Source of the DNA: Arthrobacter sp. NicSoilC5
Lineage (GTDB): Bacteria; Actinomycetota; Actinomycetes; Actinomycetales; Micrococcaceae
Direction: 5' to 3'
Assembly: GCF_019977395.1 (NCBI RefSeq)
Contig: NZ_AP024660.1
Location: 248,001 to 312,000 of the forward strand
DNA length: 64,000 nt
In this document: one piece after another, positions 1 through 9,036 of the stretch
How the letters are laid out: every line of letters starts with the position of its first letter
Numbering within the stretch: position 1 is the stretch's first letter
The notes under the pieces: generated by a model
Databases searched by the model: none
What the model was told of the DNA's origin: nothing
What the model saw: only the letters and a program-made list of their open reading frames with translations
Program-made: the position numbers and the translations under genes

Positions 1-159
1 GGCGCCGCCTTGCTGCTGGCCGGCAAGCTGAGCCAGTCCTCGCGTCTTGCCTCGAGTGGGGGAGTGATCCTTCTGTGGACAGGACCGGTGGCTGCCATTC
101 TCGGCGGTATCAACGGCTACATCCTCTGGTCGCAGACCGCTTTTCCCCTCGGGTTCTAG
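1..159 (+). CDS. Small T4SS membrane protein, C-terminal end (partial)
   Basis: An open frame enters from the left edge and stops at 157-159, leaving 52 residues. They form two hydrophobic stretches (roughly residues 1-8 and 22-43) separated by a short polar loop, a pattern typical of small VirB2/TraC-like pilin-sized proteins in actinobacterial conjugation clusters. The next gene starts 3 bases downstream, so the two are co-transcribed. Only the end of the gene is present, so the family assignment rests on context and hydrophobicity. Confidence 0.6.
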   Translation, partial: GAALLLAGKLSQSSRLASSGGVILLWTGPVAAILGGINGYILWSQTAFPLGF

Positions 160-162
160 GTC

Positions 163-1530
163 ATGCCCGTTGAGTGCGATCTCAATGGATGGTGGCCACC
201 AGGCTGCGGCCTCGTGTCGCAAGCGAACGACGACGCCCTCGGTGCAGTCACGGCACTGTTTGCAAACGTCCTCCAGAACATGGCGTCCTGGCTTTGGGCC
301 TTTATCACCGGCGCGTTCACCGTGTCGAACGTGGATGAATCCCAGTGGTTGTCTATCCAGGGGCTGACCAGTTGGTGGGTGGTCGTGATGCTGACGCCAC
401 TCGTCGTCGTGATGATCCTTCAGATCCTGTCAGGGCTGATAAGCCAGCAACCGAGACGCATCGGAAGGGCCATGATTGGAGGGGCCGTTGCTATTCCCCT
501 GGTTGGTGCAGCCGTATATCTCGTCCGGCAGCTTACGCGGGCGACTGACCTAGCCTCCGCTGCTCTGCTTCGATCCATCGGGTCGGATCCCTACCTGGTG
601 TTCATGAGGCTCTTCGGCTTCGAGCGGGCGCCAGCAGGAAGTGGCCGGGAATGGAACCTGGTCTCGCTTGCCCCTGGAAACACCGGAGGGCCAGCGGGCG
701 CGGTAGTCGTGACCATGATGGCCGTCGTTGTCGTCTGGATACTTGCATTCATTCTGATGTGTTCGATGATTTTCCGCTCGTTCGCTCTTGTTGTCCTGGC
801 TGCCGTGGCACCCGTGGCCGTCATGTTGCTGCCTTGGGATAAGACGAAGTCATGGGCACGTCGATGGTGCGAGGTCGTCATCGCTTTGGTCATAGCCAAG
901 CCTCTTGCCGGAACAGTCCTTGCGGTCGCCGTGAAGCTCTTCGCCGATTCTAAGTCCTTCGCCGGATTGGCGGCCGGAACCGTCGGCATGGCCGTGGCTT
1001 GTGGTGCGCCGCTAATGGCCATGCGTTTGGTTAGCTTTGCCGGCGGCGAACTCGCCGCTGTAGCCCAGACCGCCGGAGGTGGCCATATCCTGTCCCGCAG
1101 CAGTAGTGTGGCAGCCCGCCAGATCAGTCGCCAGGCGGGGGGCCGCCTCACGCTCGCCAACCTGGTTAGTCGCTCTGCAATGACAAGGCCCATCAGCTCA
1201 CGCCCCAGCATCTTCCCGACCCAAGTTTCCGCTCCCACTGTGCCCACCACGGCGTTCCCCTCGGGACCCGGCGGTGAGCCGCGATCCCTAGACGGAGCGT
1301 CCCCGACCACATCCCAAGACGTCCCGCAACCTGCGGACCAGGGGTTCGTGACTGTAGTACCCCAAAGCCAAGGCGCGGCCCCGCAAACACCTGCAAGACG
1401 GACCCCTTCGGTGGAGCCGGCACCGCGCGCGCAGCGCAACGGAGGCGCCGCCGGCCAAGCAAAAATGCAGCCTCCGAAACCCCAGCCACCAAGAATTGAT
1501 CCTCTGAAGGGCGGTACCCCTGATGTCTGA
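163..1530 (+). CDS. Polytopic T4SS membrane protein (TrbL/VirB6-like)
   Basis: 455 aa. The first ~310 residues hold about six to seven hydrophobic helices, including segments near residues 72-90, 105-120, 180-200 and 205-225. A long proline-, serine- and glutamine-rich cytosolic-type tail follows from about residue 320. This is the layout of the TrbL/VirB6-like inner-membrane channel subunits of Gram-positive type IV secretion systems. The stop overlaps the start of the next gene by 8 bases, indicating translational coupling in the transfer operon. Sequence identity to VirB6 cannot be judged by eye; the assignment comes from topology and position before the SCO6880 and VirB4-like genes. Confidence 0.7.
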   Translation: MPVECDLNGWWPPGCGLVSQANDDALGAVTALFANVLQNMASWLWAFITGAFTVSNVDESQWLSIQGLTSWWVVVMLTPLVVVMILQILSGLISQQPRRIGRAMIGGAVAIPLVGAAVYLVRQLTRATDLASAALLRSIGSDPYLVFMRLFGFERAPAGSGREWNLVSLAPGNTGGPAGAVVVTMMAVVVVWILAFILMCSMIFRSFALVVLAAVAPVAVMLLPWDKTKSWARRWCEVVIALVIAKPLAGTVLAVAVKLFADSKSFAGLAAGTVGMAVACGAPLMAMRLVSFAGGELAAVAQTAGGGHILSRSSSVAARQISRQAGGRLTLANLVSRSAMTRPISSRPSIFPTQVSAPTVPTTAFPSGPGGEPRSLDGASPTTSQDVPQPADQGFVTVVPQSQGAAPQTPARRTPSVEPAPRAQRNGGAAGQAKMQPPKPQPPRIDPLKGGTPDV

Positions 1531-3022
1531 AGACGCGCGTGCCCTGGAAGCCGTCAAGTTCCCTAGATATGAACGCCGCGGCTTCTTCCTAGGGCTAAAG
1601 TGGTATCAACTGCTGATCGTGAGCGGGGGAGTTGCGGTCGCCGTCGTGGCTTCTGCGAGTCACGGCCCCGCAGGATTGTTTACCTCCGGGCCTATGTGGC
1701 TCGGGCTTGTACTGCTCGGAATCCTGCAGTACTCCCGCATCCCCTATCCGGTCTGGGCGAAACAGATCGCCATGTTCTTTTGCCGGGCAGCAGCAAATCA
1801 GACACGGTTTCTCGCCAAGCCTCAGGCCCCGCATCTTGCCGGTCGGGTTGCCCTCCCCGGCGGGCTGGGCAATCTGGAACTTCGGACGACGGCCAACGGC
1901 GAATGCTTCATTGTTGACCGCCATGGCAGGGAGGCGATCGCAGTCCTGCGCTGCAGCACCAGGTCCTTTGCGTTGTTGGATTCTGATGACAAGGCGTGGG
2001 CCGTTCAAGCGTGGTCGCGTGTTCAAGCCGGGATGGCCCAGCGGCAAAGCGTAGCCCGGATCGCAATCCAGGATTACACGGTGCCTTATCCGTCCTCTGC
2101 ACTGTGGGACTTCTACCGCGACAATGCGCTGCAGGCTGCGAACGGCGACGAGACGCTGGGCTGGGGACGGCGCGCCTATGAGGATCTCTTGGGTGCAGCC
2201 GGGGCAACCATGAGCCACGAACTCCTCGTCGCGGTCGTGCTGGACACAAGCAAGGCACGACGGCGGATCAAGGAGTCCGGTGGAGGGCTCAGCGGTATTG
2301 AACACGTCCTCCGGCTGGAAGTCGAAGCCATGCGCACGTCGTTAGGCACCCACAGTGTGAAGGTCGAGGAATGGATCGACGAGTCGGAGCTGCTGGGAAC
2401 CATACGAGGAGCATTCGATCCTGCTTCTTTACCTCCAATTAAATCGTCCTTCGCCACCGTCCCTTTGCTGGAGGGTTCAGCCACTGCCGAGGCGGTTCAC
2501 CGTCACCTGCAGGGGCCGATGGGCGTCGAGGAACATTGGACCTACTTGCGTACCGACAGCGGGTTCCACCAAACCTTTTGGGTCGCCGAATGGCCGCGAC
2601 AGAAAGTCTTCCCGGGTTTCCTGCATCCGTTAATTTACGTCGGCGAGTTCCGCCATACCTTCACTGAAGTTGTCCGGGCGGTGCCGACGGCTGAAGCACT
2701 GAGGGACATCCGCTCCGCGCAGGAGGCCCACGAAACCCGCCGCCGCATCAATGCGCGCTTCGACAGGCCGCTCACCCGTGAGCAAAAGGCCGAGGAAGAA
2801 GAAGTGGCCCAGAGGGAGGAGGAGATCGTCGCCGGCCACGGTGACGTCCGCCCGGCGGCCTACCTGACCGTCTCAGCAACCTCGTTGGAAGACCTGGCGC
2901 GGCACCGTCAGGAACTGGAATCTGCTGCCGCGGGGGCGTTCGTAGAACTGCGGCTTCTGTACGGGCAGCAATGGGCGGCCTTTGTCGCCGGTGGACTGCC
3001 CCTGGGGAGAGGATTGCGGTGA
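1523..3022 (+). CDS. SCO6880 family conjugation protein
   Basis: 499 aa. The N-terminus carries a charged patch followed by two closely spaced membrane helices (about residues 27-45 and 53-70), then a long soluble domain ending in a charged, Glu-rich helix near residues 395-430. This is the pattern of actinobacterial SCO6880/PrgI-like proteins, which sit beside the VirB4-like ATPase in plasmid transfer operons. They are thought to combine a VirB3-type membrane anchor with a soluble region. The gene overlaps both neighbours (8 bases upstream; GTGA overlap of 4 bases downstream), so it is translationally coupled. No Walker motif is visible, so it is not itself the ATPase. Confidence 0.75.
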   Translation: MSEDARALEAVKFPRYERRGFFLGLKWYQLLIVSGGVAVAVVASASHGPAGLFTSGPMWLGLVLLGILQYSRIPYPVWAKQIAMFFCRAAANQTRFLAKPQAPHLAGRVALPGGLGNLELRTTANGECFIVDRHGREAIAVLRCSTRSFALLDSDDKAWAVQAWSRVQAGMAQRQSVARIAIQDYTVPYPSSALWDFYRDNALQAANGDETLGWGRRAYEDLLGAAGATMSHELLVAVVLDTSKARRRIKESGGGLSGIEHVLRLEVEAMRTSLGTHSVKVEEWIDESELLGTIRGAFDPASLPPIKSSFATVPLLEGSATAEAVHRHLQGPMGVEEHWTYLRTDSGFHQTFWVAEWPRQKVFPGFLHPLIYVGEFRHTFTEVVRAVPTAEALRDIRSAQEAHETRRRINARFDRPLTREQKAEEEEVAQREEEIVAGHGDVRPAAYLTVSATSLEDLARHRQELESAAAGAFVELRLLYGQQWAAFVAGGLPLGRGLR

Positions 3023-4464
3023 GGCCGGCAATGAAGAGCTTTGAGTATCTTCCTTCCGGGAAGAAGGGGAGGAAAGGGAAAGCACGACGGCGGACGCCAT
3101 CGTCCGTGGCCACGGGGACGGACTCAGCACTCACCAAGGGACGGTTCGATTTTGAGGCCTTCAGTCTCGGCGGGGACTGGGGCAGCAAGGAGCCGAACTC
3201 CCTGCGGGGACCTCACCGGTTGCGTCCTGCCCCGCACCGCGCCTCAACGATGACCTTCGCCGCCGCGTACCCATTCCTTACTGAGTCAGGTCTTGGCCAC
3301 GAAGGAACCTACATCGGCACCGACGTCTTTGGCTCCGGCGCCTTCTCGTACGACCCCTGGATCCTCTACGACAAGGGCATCATCAGCGGCCCGTCCATTG
3401 TTGTGATCGGCACCGTTGGCACCGGCAAATCGATGTGCGGCAAATCCTTGGTAGCACGGTCCATCACTTTGGGGCGGAAGGCAGCTGTTGCCTCGGATCC
3501 CAAAGGCGAGTGGGTCGCCGTCGCCAAAGCTGTAGGTGGAAAGGTCATCAGCGTTGGCCCGGGCCGACCCGCAAGAGTCAACCCTCTCGACGCCGGCCAG
3601 CGCCCCAGGGCCCTCGCCGAAGCACAGTGGCAAGCAGTGGTGAGGCAGCGTCGGAGGTATCTCCTTGTCGCTTTGGTTTCCCTCATGCGCCAAGGCACGC
3701 CCCTTCGCCCCGTGGAACACACGGCATTGGACATCGCGCTCATGGAGACCATGTCTGAGAACTCGAATCCGACATTGCCCATGGTGCTGGACCACCTGTT
3801 GAAACCCTCGAAGGAAATGATCGCGCTTGTCGGCACAGAGGGCGGAACGGCAGTCAGCCATTCCTTGAGGCGGACCGTGTCCGGTGACCTCGAAGGGATG
3901 TTCGATGCACCTTCCACCGTCGCTTTCGATGCTGATGCTCCCATGATGGTGATGGACACCTCCGCCCTGATCGGGGCATCAGAGCAGGCGCTTTCACTGG
4001 CCGCCGCCTGCGGTGCCACCTGGCTGGAGGCGGCCATCACGAACCCCGACGGCGGAAAGCGGCTTGTCGTGTACGACGAGGGGTGGCGCATGCTCGCCGA
4101 CCCTTACATGCTGGCGAAGATGAGCGAACAGTGGCGGCTCGCCAGAACGTACGGGATCGCGAACCTGCTGATCATGCACAAGGTGGCCGACCTCAACGAG
4201 ATCGGAGACAGCACCAGCGGACACCGGCAGAAGGCATTGGGTCTGCTGACTGAGGCGGACACCAGGATCATCTACCGCCAAAAGCACGACGCCATGCGGC
4301 TGACAAAGGAAGCGCTCGGCCTCACCGAAGCGGAATGTGAACACGTTGAGAACCTTCCGAAAGGTGTCGGGCTCTGGAAGGTCGGGAACCGCTCGTTCAT
4401 CGTGGCTAACCGCGTGACCACTGACGAGCTTGCCGTGTTCGGCACTGATGACAGGATGCTGTGA
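3019..4464 (+). CDS. VirB4-like conjugation ATPase
   Basis: 481 aa from a GTG start that overlaps the upstream stop as GTGA and has GAGAGG about 6 bases before it. A GTG further upstream in the same frame would lengthen the overlap without a better ribosome site. The Walker A motif GTVGTGKS lies at residues 131-138. A DPKGEW motif follows about 30 residues later, and a late VVYDEGWRML segment fits Walker B. This is the layout of VirB4/TraC-type ATPases that drive assembly and transport in type IV secretion. The product probably acts at the cytoplasmic face with the SCO6880 and VirB6-like proteins. The gene overlaps the coupling-protein gene by 4 bases. Confidence 0.85.
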   Translation: MRPAMKSFEYLPSGKKGRKGKARRRTPSSVATGTDSALTKGRFDFEAFSLGGDWGSKEPNSLRGPHRLRPAPHRASTMTFAAAYPFLTESGLGHEGTYIGTDVFGSGAFSYDPWILYDKGIISGPSIVVIGTVGTGKSMCGKSLVARSITLGRKAAVASDPKGEWVAVAKAVGGKVISVGPGRPARVNPLDAGQRPRALAEAQWQAVVRQRRRYLLVALVSLMRQGTPLRPVEHTALDIALMETMSENSNPTLPMVLDHLLKPSKEMIALVGTEGGTAVSHSLRRTVSGDLEGMFDAPSTVAFDADAPMMVMDTSALIGASEQALSLAAACGATWLEAAITNPDGGKRLVVYDEGWRMLADPYMLAKMSEQWRLARTYGIANLLIMHKVADLNEIGDSTSGHRQKALGLLTEADTRIIYRQKHDAMRLTKEALGLTEAECEHVENLPKGVGLWKVGNRSFIVANRVTTDELAVFGTDDRML

Positions 4465-6284
4465 AGCGGCCAGGCGGCCCTCGGGCCGCAAGCGATAACC
4501 CGCTGGTCACCGCTGGGCTCATCGGGGCGGCGGCGTACGTGTGCCTCTGTGCTGTCATCCAAGCTGCCGGGCACGTGGTGGTGTCCTGGCGATGTGGCAC
4601 TACACCGCCGTCGCCTTTCAACCCGGCAGCCGCCGTCGGACTTCTGGCCAATCGGATGGACTGGATAGTGGCGCCACGCTCAGGCTGTTCAGTAAGCACC
4701 GACGCTGTCTGGTGGGTCCTGGCCCCCGCGCTGCTTCTCGTGGGTTCGCTCGCCGTGGGTGCCGTCGTCATATGGCGACGGTGGAAGCAGTCCGGCCGAT
4801 GGCTGCGGCAGGACATTCTGAACCGCGACGGCGTTGCCCGCCGTGCCGAGATCCTCCACGACTTCGGGGCCAGGGCTGTGCGGAGAAGAGGAAAGTTCAC
4901 CAGGCCAGGCCTTGAAAACCCTTCTGTGCAGGACGTGTCGTGGACGCTGGGCCGCTCCCGCGGCGTCACCGTTCATGTCTCCACAGAGGAGTCGATGGTG
5001 ATCCAGGGTGCTCCGCGTTCCGGTAAGGGCTTGTACGTCGTCATCAATGCGATTCTTGACGCGCCCGGGGCAGTTGTCACGACATCCACGCGTGCGGACA
5101 ACCTGGTGGTGACGATGAAGGCGCGGGCCACCGGTGGGCGACCCGTGACGGTCTTTGACCCACAGGGTATGTCGGGGATCCCGTCATCACTTCGCTGGTC
5201 GCCAGTCCGTGGCTGCGAGGACCCGGACATCGCCACTCGGCGAGCCCTGGTCATAACTGCGGATACTGAGATGAAAGGCGAGAACGCTGCCTGGCAGAAG
5301 CGCTCGCTGATCGTTCTGCAATGTCTGCTTCATGCTGCAGCTTTATCTGGGGAAGGAGTGACGGCATTCCGCCGTTGGTCATCCAGCTCCGTATTGGCGA
5401 GGGAAGCTCTCGAGATTCTAGGCCGGCCGGGGGCTGCGCTGGGATGGCAGGCAGATCTGATGGGCATACTGGAGGATGACCCAAGGAACACCTCGAACTC
5501 ATGGATTGGGGTTTCGGCGGCGGTAGCACCTTTGTCCTCGCCGAAAGTCTTGGCCGCGCTCAATCCGCAGGATGAGTCCGAGGAGTTCGACCCGAAAACG
5601 TTCATCCGGGATCGGGGAACGCTTTATCTCATCGGTACCCGCGCCGGCGCGGCTGCCGCGGGGCCCTACTTGTCAGCACTGATCGATGACATAGACAATG
5701 CAGCGCGGGAGATGGCCTTCGTCTCTCCGGGCGGGCGGTTGGAGCCGCCCCTTTCCCTGATCCTGGACGAGATCGCTAATCTCGCCCCTTGGCCCGGGCT
5801 GCCTGTGGCACTGTCCGACGGCGGCGGCATCGGAATCTCAACGCTCGTCGTTTTGCAGTCGTTGTCGCAGGCCCGTTCAGGTTGGTCCATTGATGAGGCG
5901 TCGACCATCTGGGACTCGGCGATCATCAAAGTAATTTTCGGGGGCGGATCCGACGAGCAGGATCTGCGCTCCCTTGCAGGGTTGCTGGGTGAACGCAGTC
6001 TTACCCTCACCACCAGGTCCTGGTCATCCCAGGGCAGGCAGGACGGCGAGCAGATACGCGAAAGCCCCGTAATCGCTCTGGATGAAATACGGCGGCTGCC
6101 CGCGGGAACGGCGCTCATGCTGGGCCGGCGTACTCGACCGATCCTTCTGGACCTTCTTGAGTGGCACAAGCGCAAGGACGCAGGGGAGCTGCGTCGGCTG
6201 AAAGCCGAGATGGAGCGCGTATTGGCCGACGGACACAGGGAACGCCAGCAGAAGGCGGAAGGGGTGCCGGATGCGCAGCCATGA
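4461..6284 (+). CDS. VirD4/TraG-type coupling protein
   Basis: 607 aa, GTG start overlapping the previous stop (GTGA). Two N-terminal membrane helices (about residues 15-38 and 85-107) precede a cytoplasmic ATPase domain with Walker A GAPRSGKG at residues 183-190. Walker B is LSLILDEIANL near residue 430. The C-terminal part has the TraM-recognition/TraD character of type IV coupling proteins. Such hexameric ATPases bring the relaxase-DNA complex to the secretion channel. It follows the VirB4-like ATPase and overlaps the DUF4913-like gene by 14 bases. The C-terminus is charged and probably contacts the relaxosome. Confidence 0.88.
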   Translation: MKRPGGPRAASDNPLVTAGLIGAAAYVCLCAVIQAAGHVVVSWRCGTTPPSPFNPAAAVGLLANRMDWIVAPRSGCSVSTDAVWWVLAPALLLVGSLAVGAVVIWRRWKQSGRWLRQDILNRDGVARRAEILHDFGARAVRRRGKFTRPGLENPSVQDVSWTLGRSRGVTVHVSTEESMVIQGAPRSGKGLYVVINAILDAPGAVVTTSTRADNLVVTMKARATGGRPVTVFDPQGMSGIPSSLRWSPVRGCEDPDIATRRALVITADTEMKGENAAWQKRSLIVLQCLLHAAALSGEGVTAFRRWSSSSVLAREALEILGRPGAALGWQADLMGILEDDPRNTSNSWIGVSAAVAPLSSPKVLAALNPQDESEEFDPKTFIRDRGTLYLIGTRAGAAAAGPYLSALIDDIDNAAREMAFVSPGGRLEPPLSLILDEIANLAPWPGLPVALSDGGGIGISTLVVLQSLSQARSGWSIDEASTIWDSAIIKVIFGGGSDEQDLRSLAGLLGERSLTLTTRSWSSQGRQDGEQIRESPVIALDEIRRLPAGTALMLGRRTRPILLDLLEWHKRKDAGELRRLKAEMERVLADGHRERQQKAEGVPDAQP

Positions 6285-6783
6285 CGAGACGGACGAGTTC
6301 GACGTCCAGTCGGCCAGCTCCTTTGGGGACGATGAAATCACCGCTCAGCTCTTCCGGTCTGCATTTAGTGGGCCTTCCGCCTCCAAAAGCGTCACCCGCC
6401 GTTGGCGGGAGATGACGCCTGAACAGTCGCAGGAAGTCTGGGGTGTCCTCACCTCGTGGGTGAGATGGCTTGTGGCCACTTACCAACTGACGACGTCGGT
6501 CGTTCCCGATTGCTGGTGGCGCCACCCTGAAATCGTGGCTGAGCTGTACGCGCTGCACCGCGCGGAGCTCGCCTCCTACACTCAGGATGACCCGGGCTTC
6601 GGCCCGCTTGCCTTTCATGAACGGCTCCCGCACGCCGTCGAACGTCTGAGGATGCACACCCGGACTGCGGGATGCGTTGGGCTGCAGGCGCACAAGGAGC
6701 CTGCGCCTCGAATCCTGGCTGATGATGATCCTGCCTTTGTTGAGTGGCGCAAGGCTGCTCACCAGCTGATTGCTGACTTCTAA
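6271..6783 (+). CDS. DUF4913-like protein
   Basis: 170 aa, acidic N-terminus rich in Asp, Glu and Ser, then a Trp-rich core with a WGVLTSWVRWLV segment, a CWWRHPE motif and an ALHRAEL helix. This combination is typical of the DUF4913 proteins found in actinobacterial conjugation clusters directly after the coupling protein. The function is unknown; position suggests a relaxosome or coupling accessory role. It overlaps the coupling-protein gene by 14 bases. No membrane segment or signal peptide is seen. Confidence 0.75.
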   Translation: MRSHDETDEFDVQSASSFGDDEITAQLFRSAFSGPSASKSVTRRWREMTPEQSQEVWGVLTSWVRWLVATYQLTTSVVPDCWWRHPEIVAELYALHRAELASYTQDDPGFGPLAFHERLPHAVERLRMHTRTAGCVGLQAHKEPAPRILADDDPAFVEWRKAAHQLIADF

Positions 6784-6859
6784 GTCATGTCGCTCTTGTG
6801 GGGCTTGGCCATGAACGGGTGTCTGCGCAGCAATGCTGCGGTCCGAAGAAGCATGAAGG

Positions 6860-8029
6860 GTGGCTGTCGTGGCCGCTACACCTGAAGTTCCCCTTACCAA
6901 CTTGTCTGTCCAGGGCTCCCCGGAAGCCGGTCAAAACGTTCGCCGCATGGCCGCTGAGGAACGCATTGCCTCGTTGATGGACGGGTTGCGCTCCATCTTG
7001 GAGGGGGCCGTCGAGTCACCTTCACATTGGCAGGTCTTGCTTGATGCATCGGCCAATTTGTGGCGGTACTCCGGCGGCAATGTTGCACTGCTCATGATGC
7101 AGATGGCGCAGAGGGGGACGGACGAGCCGACGCTGGTCGCAGGGTACAAGGAATGGGAACGACACGGCCGCACCGTACTTCGGGGCGAGCATGCCCTGTG
7201 GGTCATTGCACCCCGGACCGCCCGTGTGCAGCAGATTCTCCTGCCCGACGGTACGCGCCAGCGCATTCCTGTGGGCGAGAAACCACCCAACGGTGCTGTC
7301 GACGAGGGGAAGAAGACCCTCATAACCGGTTGGCGCGGCCAGGCCGTGTTCGACGTCTCGCAGACCCAGGGGGAGCCGCTGCTGGTTCCCAGAACGAGTG
7401 ATGCCTCGATCGTCGACGTTCCGCAGTTATGGGATGCATTGGCCCGGGTTGCACGCACGCACGGCTTCTCGATCCAAGTCACCGACGCGCAGTTCGGCCT
7501 GACGAGCGGTTTTACCGATTTTGCACAGCACCAGGTTCAAGTGGGGGGCTGGCTGAACGCAGAGGAGCGCGTCGCCGTGCTCGCTCATGAGCTCGGCCAT
7601 GTCCTGCTGCACGGGCCCGACGACAAGGTGGGAAAGCTGTACGGGAGCAGCGTGGACCATCGCGGGCTGGCTGAAGTCGAAGCCGAGTCTGTGGCGTACA
7701 CGATCCTCAAGGCTCACGGCATTGACAGGGGTCCCCAATCCGCCAGCTACTTGTCCGGTTGGGCTGACGCAGTGATTGAAGCGGAGCATTCAGTCGCGGC
7801 CCGCAGCTCTTCTCCGAGGCAACCCGCCTCGCGGGTCGACATTGCGAAGTCAGTACTAGGCCGCGTCACGGCGGCTACCAAGGACATCCTCGAAGTCACG
7901 AATCCTCCGGGTTTTGGCGGGAAGGTTCCGCCCGGTGATGCGTCGCTCCGGCTGCAAGGTCAGGACTCGTTCGCTGGCCCGCAGCATCCGGTCGGGCCTG
8001 CTCGAGGATTGGAGATTTCCGGCCCGTAG
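6860..8029 (+). CDS. ArdC-like antirestriction protein with metallopeptidase domain
   Basis: 389 aa from GTG; a second GTG at 6869 has a better-spaced GAAGGG and may be the true start. The N-terminal ~150 residues resemble the ArdC single-strand-DNA-binding domain (YSGGNVALLMMQ, then GYKEWERHGRTVLRGEHALWV). The C-terminal half holds a zincin motif HELGH at residues 243-247, followed by a downstream Glu in EVEAESVAY. Known ArdC proteins protect incoming plasmid DNA from host nucleases. Placement next to ssb in the presumed leading region fits that role. The last 80 residues are low-complexity and probably disordered. Confidence 0.8.
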   Translation: MAVVAATPEVPLTNLSVQGSPEAGQNVRRMAAEERIASLMDGLRSILEGAVESPSHWQVLLDASANLWRYSGGNVALLMMQMAQRGTDEPTLVAGYKEWERHGRTVLRGEHALWVIAPRTARVQQILLPDGTRQRIPVGEKPPNGAVDEGKKTLITGWRGQAVFDVSQTQGEPLLVPRTSDASIVDVPQLWDALARVARTHGFSIQVTDAQFGLTSGFTDFAQHQVQVGGWLNAEERVAVLAHELGHVLLHGPDDKVGKLYGSSVDHRGLAEVEAESVAYTILKAHGIDRGPQSASYLSGWADAVIEAEHSVAARSSSPRQPASRVDIAKSVLGRVTAATKDILEVTNPPGFGGKVPPGDASLRLQGQDSFAGPQHPVGPARGLEISGP

Positions 8030-8085
8030 GGGCGACAGAAGTGTTGGATGGGAGAGCCCCGTCTGCAAGAGAAAGGGCAGAAGTT

Positions 8086-8589
8086 ATGAGTACTAAGATC
8101 CCGGTCAACATCGCCGGCAACCTTGTCGCAGACCCGGAGCTCACTTACGGTGAGTCCGGGGTCGCGCACACCAAACTACGCGTGGCCGTGAACCAGCGGA
8201 TTCAAGGAGCAGACGGCGCCTGGCACGATGGAGATCCGGTCTTCCATAACGTTTCCGCCTTTCGGGCGCTCGCAGAGAATGCCTCGACCTCGCTCAAGAA
8301 GGGGGATCCCGTCACGGTATCGGGTGAACTCGAGTTCCGCGCATTCGAAAAGGACGGAGAGCGGCGGGAAGCCCGTCGGATTGTTGCTGAAACCATTGGT
8401 CCTGACCTTCGGTTCGGCACTGCAGCATACCAGCGCTCTCCCCGGGCGGCAGCAGGCCCGGAAGCTGCGGTGGATGCGGGTGTGCAAGCGGCACCGGAGG
8501 CTGCCCAGCCCGCCTACAACATCTCGACGAAAGGGCCGGTGGCCGTGCCCCCTTTAGGCGGACCAGCCCGGGCTGACATTAGCCTCTGA
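8086..8589 (+). CDS. ssb: Single-stranded DNA-binding protein
   Basis: 167 aa. The ATG at 8086 has GAAAGG upstream and begins directly with the OB-fold strand; a start at 8041 would add 15 residues outside the family. Residues 1-105 form a bacterial SSB domain (NIAGNLVADPEL near the start, HNVSAFRALAENA, then KKGDPVTVSGELEFR). The tail is Ala/Pro-rich. The C-terminus does not end in the usual acidic DDDIPF-like tip, as in many plasmid SSBs. It probably coats the entering strand during conjugation together with the ArdC-like protein. A strong terminator follows. Confidence 0.9.
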   Translation: MSTKIPVNIAGNLVADPELTYGESGVAHTKLRVAVNQRIQGADGAWHDGDPVFHNVSAFRALAENASTSLKKGDPVTVSGELEFRAFEKDGERREARRIVAETIGPDLRFGTAAYQRSPRAAAGPEAAVDAGVQAAPEAAQPAYNISTKGPVAVPPLGGPARADISL

Positions 8590-8645
8590 CCGGGGACCAG
8601 CAGGTTCAGGATGTAGCTCTATTGCCTGTTACAGTTCCACAAATT

Positions 8646-8680
8646 GCGATGGCCTGGTCCTCTGGGGACCAGGCCATCGC
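8646..8680. terminator. Rho-independent-type hairpin between ssb and the minus-strand gene
   Basis: Perfect 15-bp inverted repeat (8646-8660 and 8666-8680) around a 5-base loop, lying between two convergent genes. It can serve as a bidirectional terminator. No long T run follows, as is common in high-GC actinobacteria. Confidence 0.85.
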
Positions 8681-8697
8681 CGTGCGCGGGAGCTTCA

Positions 8698-8991
8698 CTA
8701 CAGCGCGCTGCTGCCCTTCCACTCTTCAGGCTTTACCCGCCTGATGCTCGAGGAATGCGCCCACCCCATGTGGTACTTGCCGGAAGAATCCAGCCATTCG
8801 ATAAGGCCGTACTTGTGCGTCCATCCAACGGCCTTGCCGTAGATCCCGCCTACATACACAAGCGGACGGCCATACTTCGGGAAATCCCGGAGAGGTGCAG
8901 GGTCGTCTATGGGCCGGCTGGCTTCGGCGTCCATGCGAATCATCATTCGCTCGACATCTTCAGGGGAGCCGGACTTGATCATGAAAGCCAT
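8698..8991 (-). CDS. Hypothetical 97-aa protein
   Basis: 97 aa, soluble, with an SH3-like central part (YGRPLVYVGGIYGKAVGWTHK, then LIEWLDSSGKYHMGWAHSS) in which aromatic residues and glycines alternate. I do not recognise a family. It lies at the end of the minus-strand series that begins with the relaxase, just upstream of the shared terminator. Codon use looks like that of its neighbours, so it is probably a real gene. Confidence 0.55.
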   Translation of the reverse strand: MAFMIKSGSPEDVERMMIRMDAEASRPIDDPAPLRDFPKYGRPLVYVGGIYGKAVGWTHKYGLIEWLDSSGKYHMGWAHSSSIRRVKPEEWKGSSAL

Positions 8992-9036
8992 TTTAGAACA
9001 TACGTTCGAATACGTTCACCGAAGGTCTCTGTGGTG

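Noticed and set aside
591..1439. Long minus-strand open frame opposite the VirB6-like gene
   Set aside because: It is a shadow of a high-GC gene; no ribosome site and no family-like composition.
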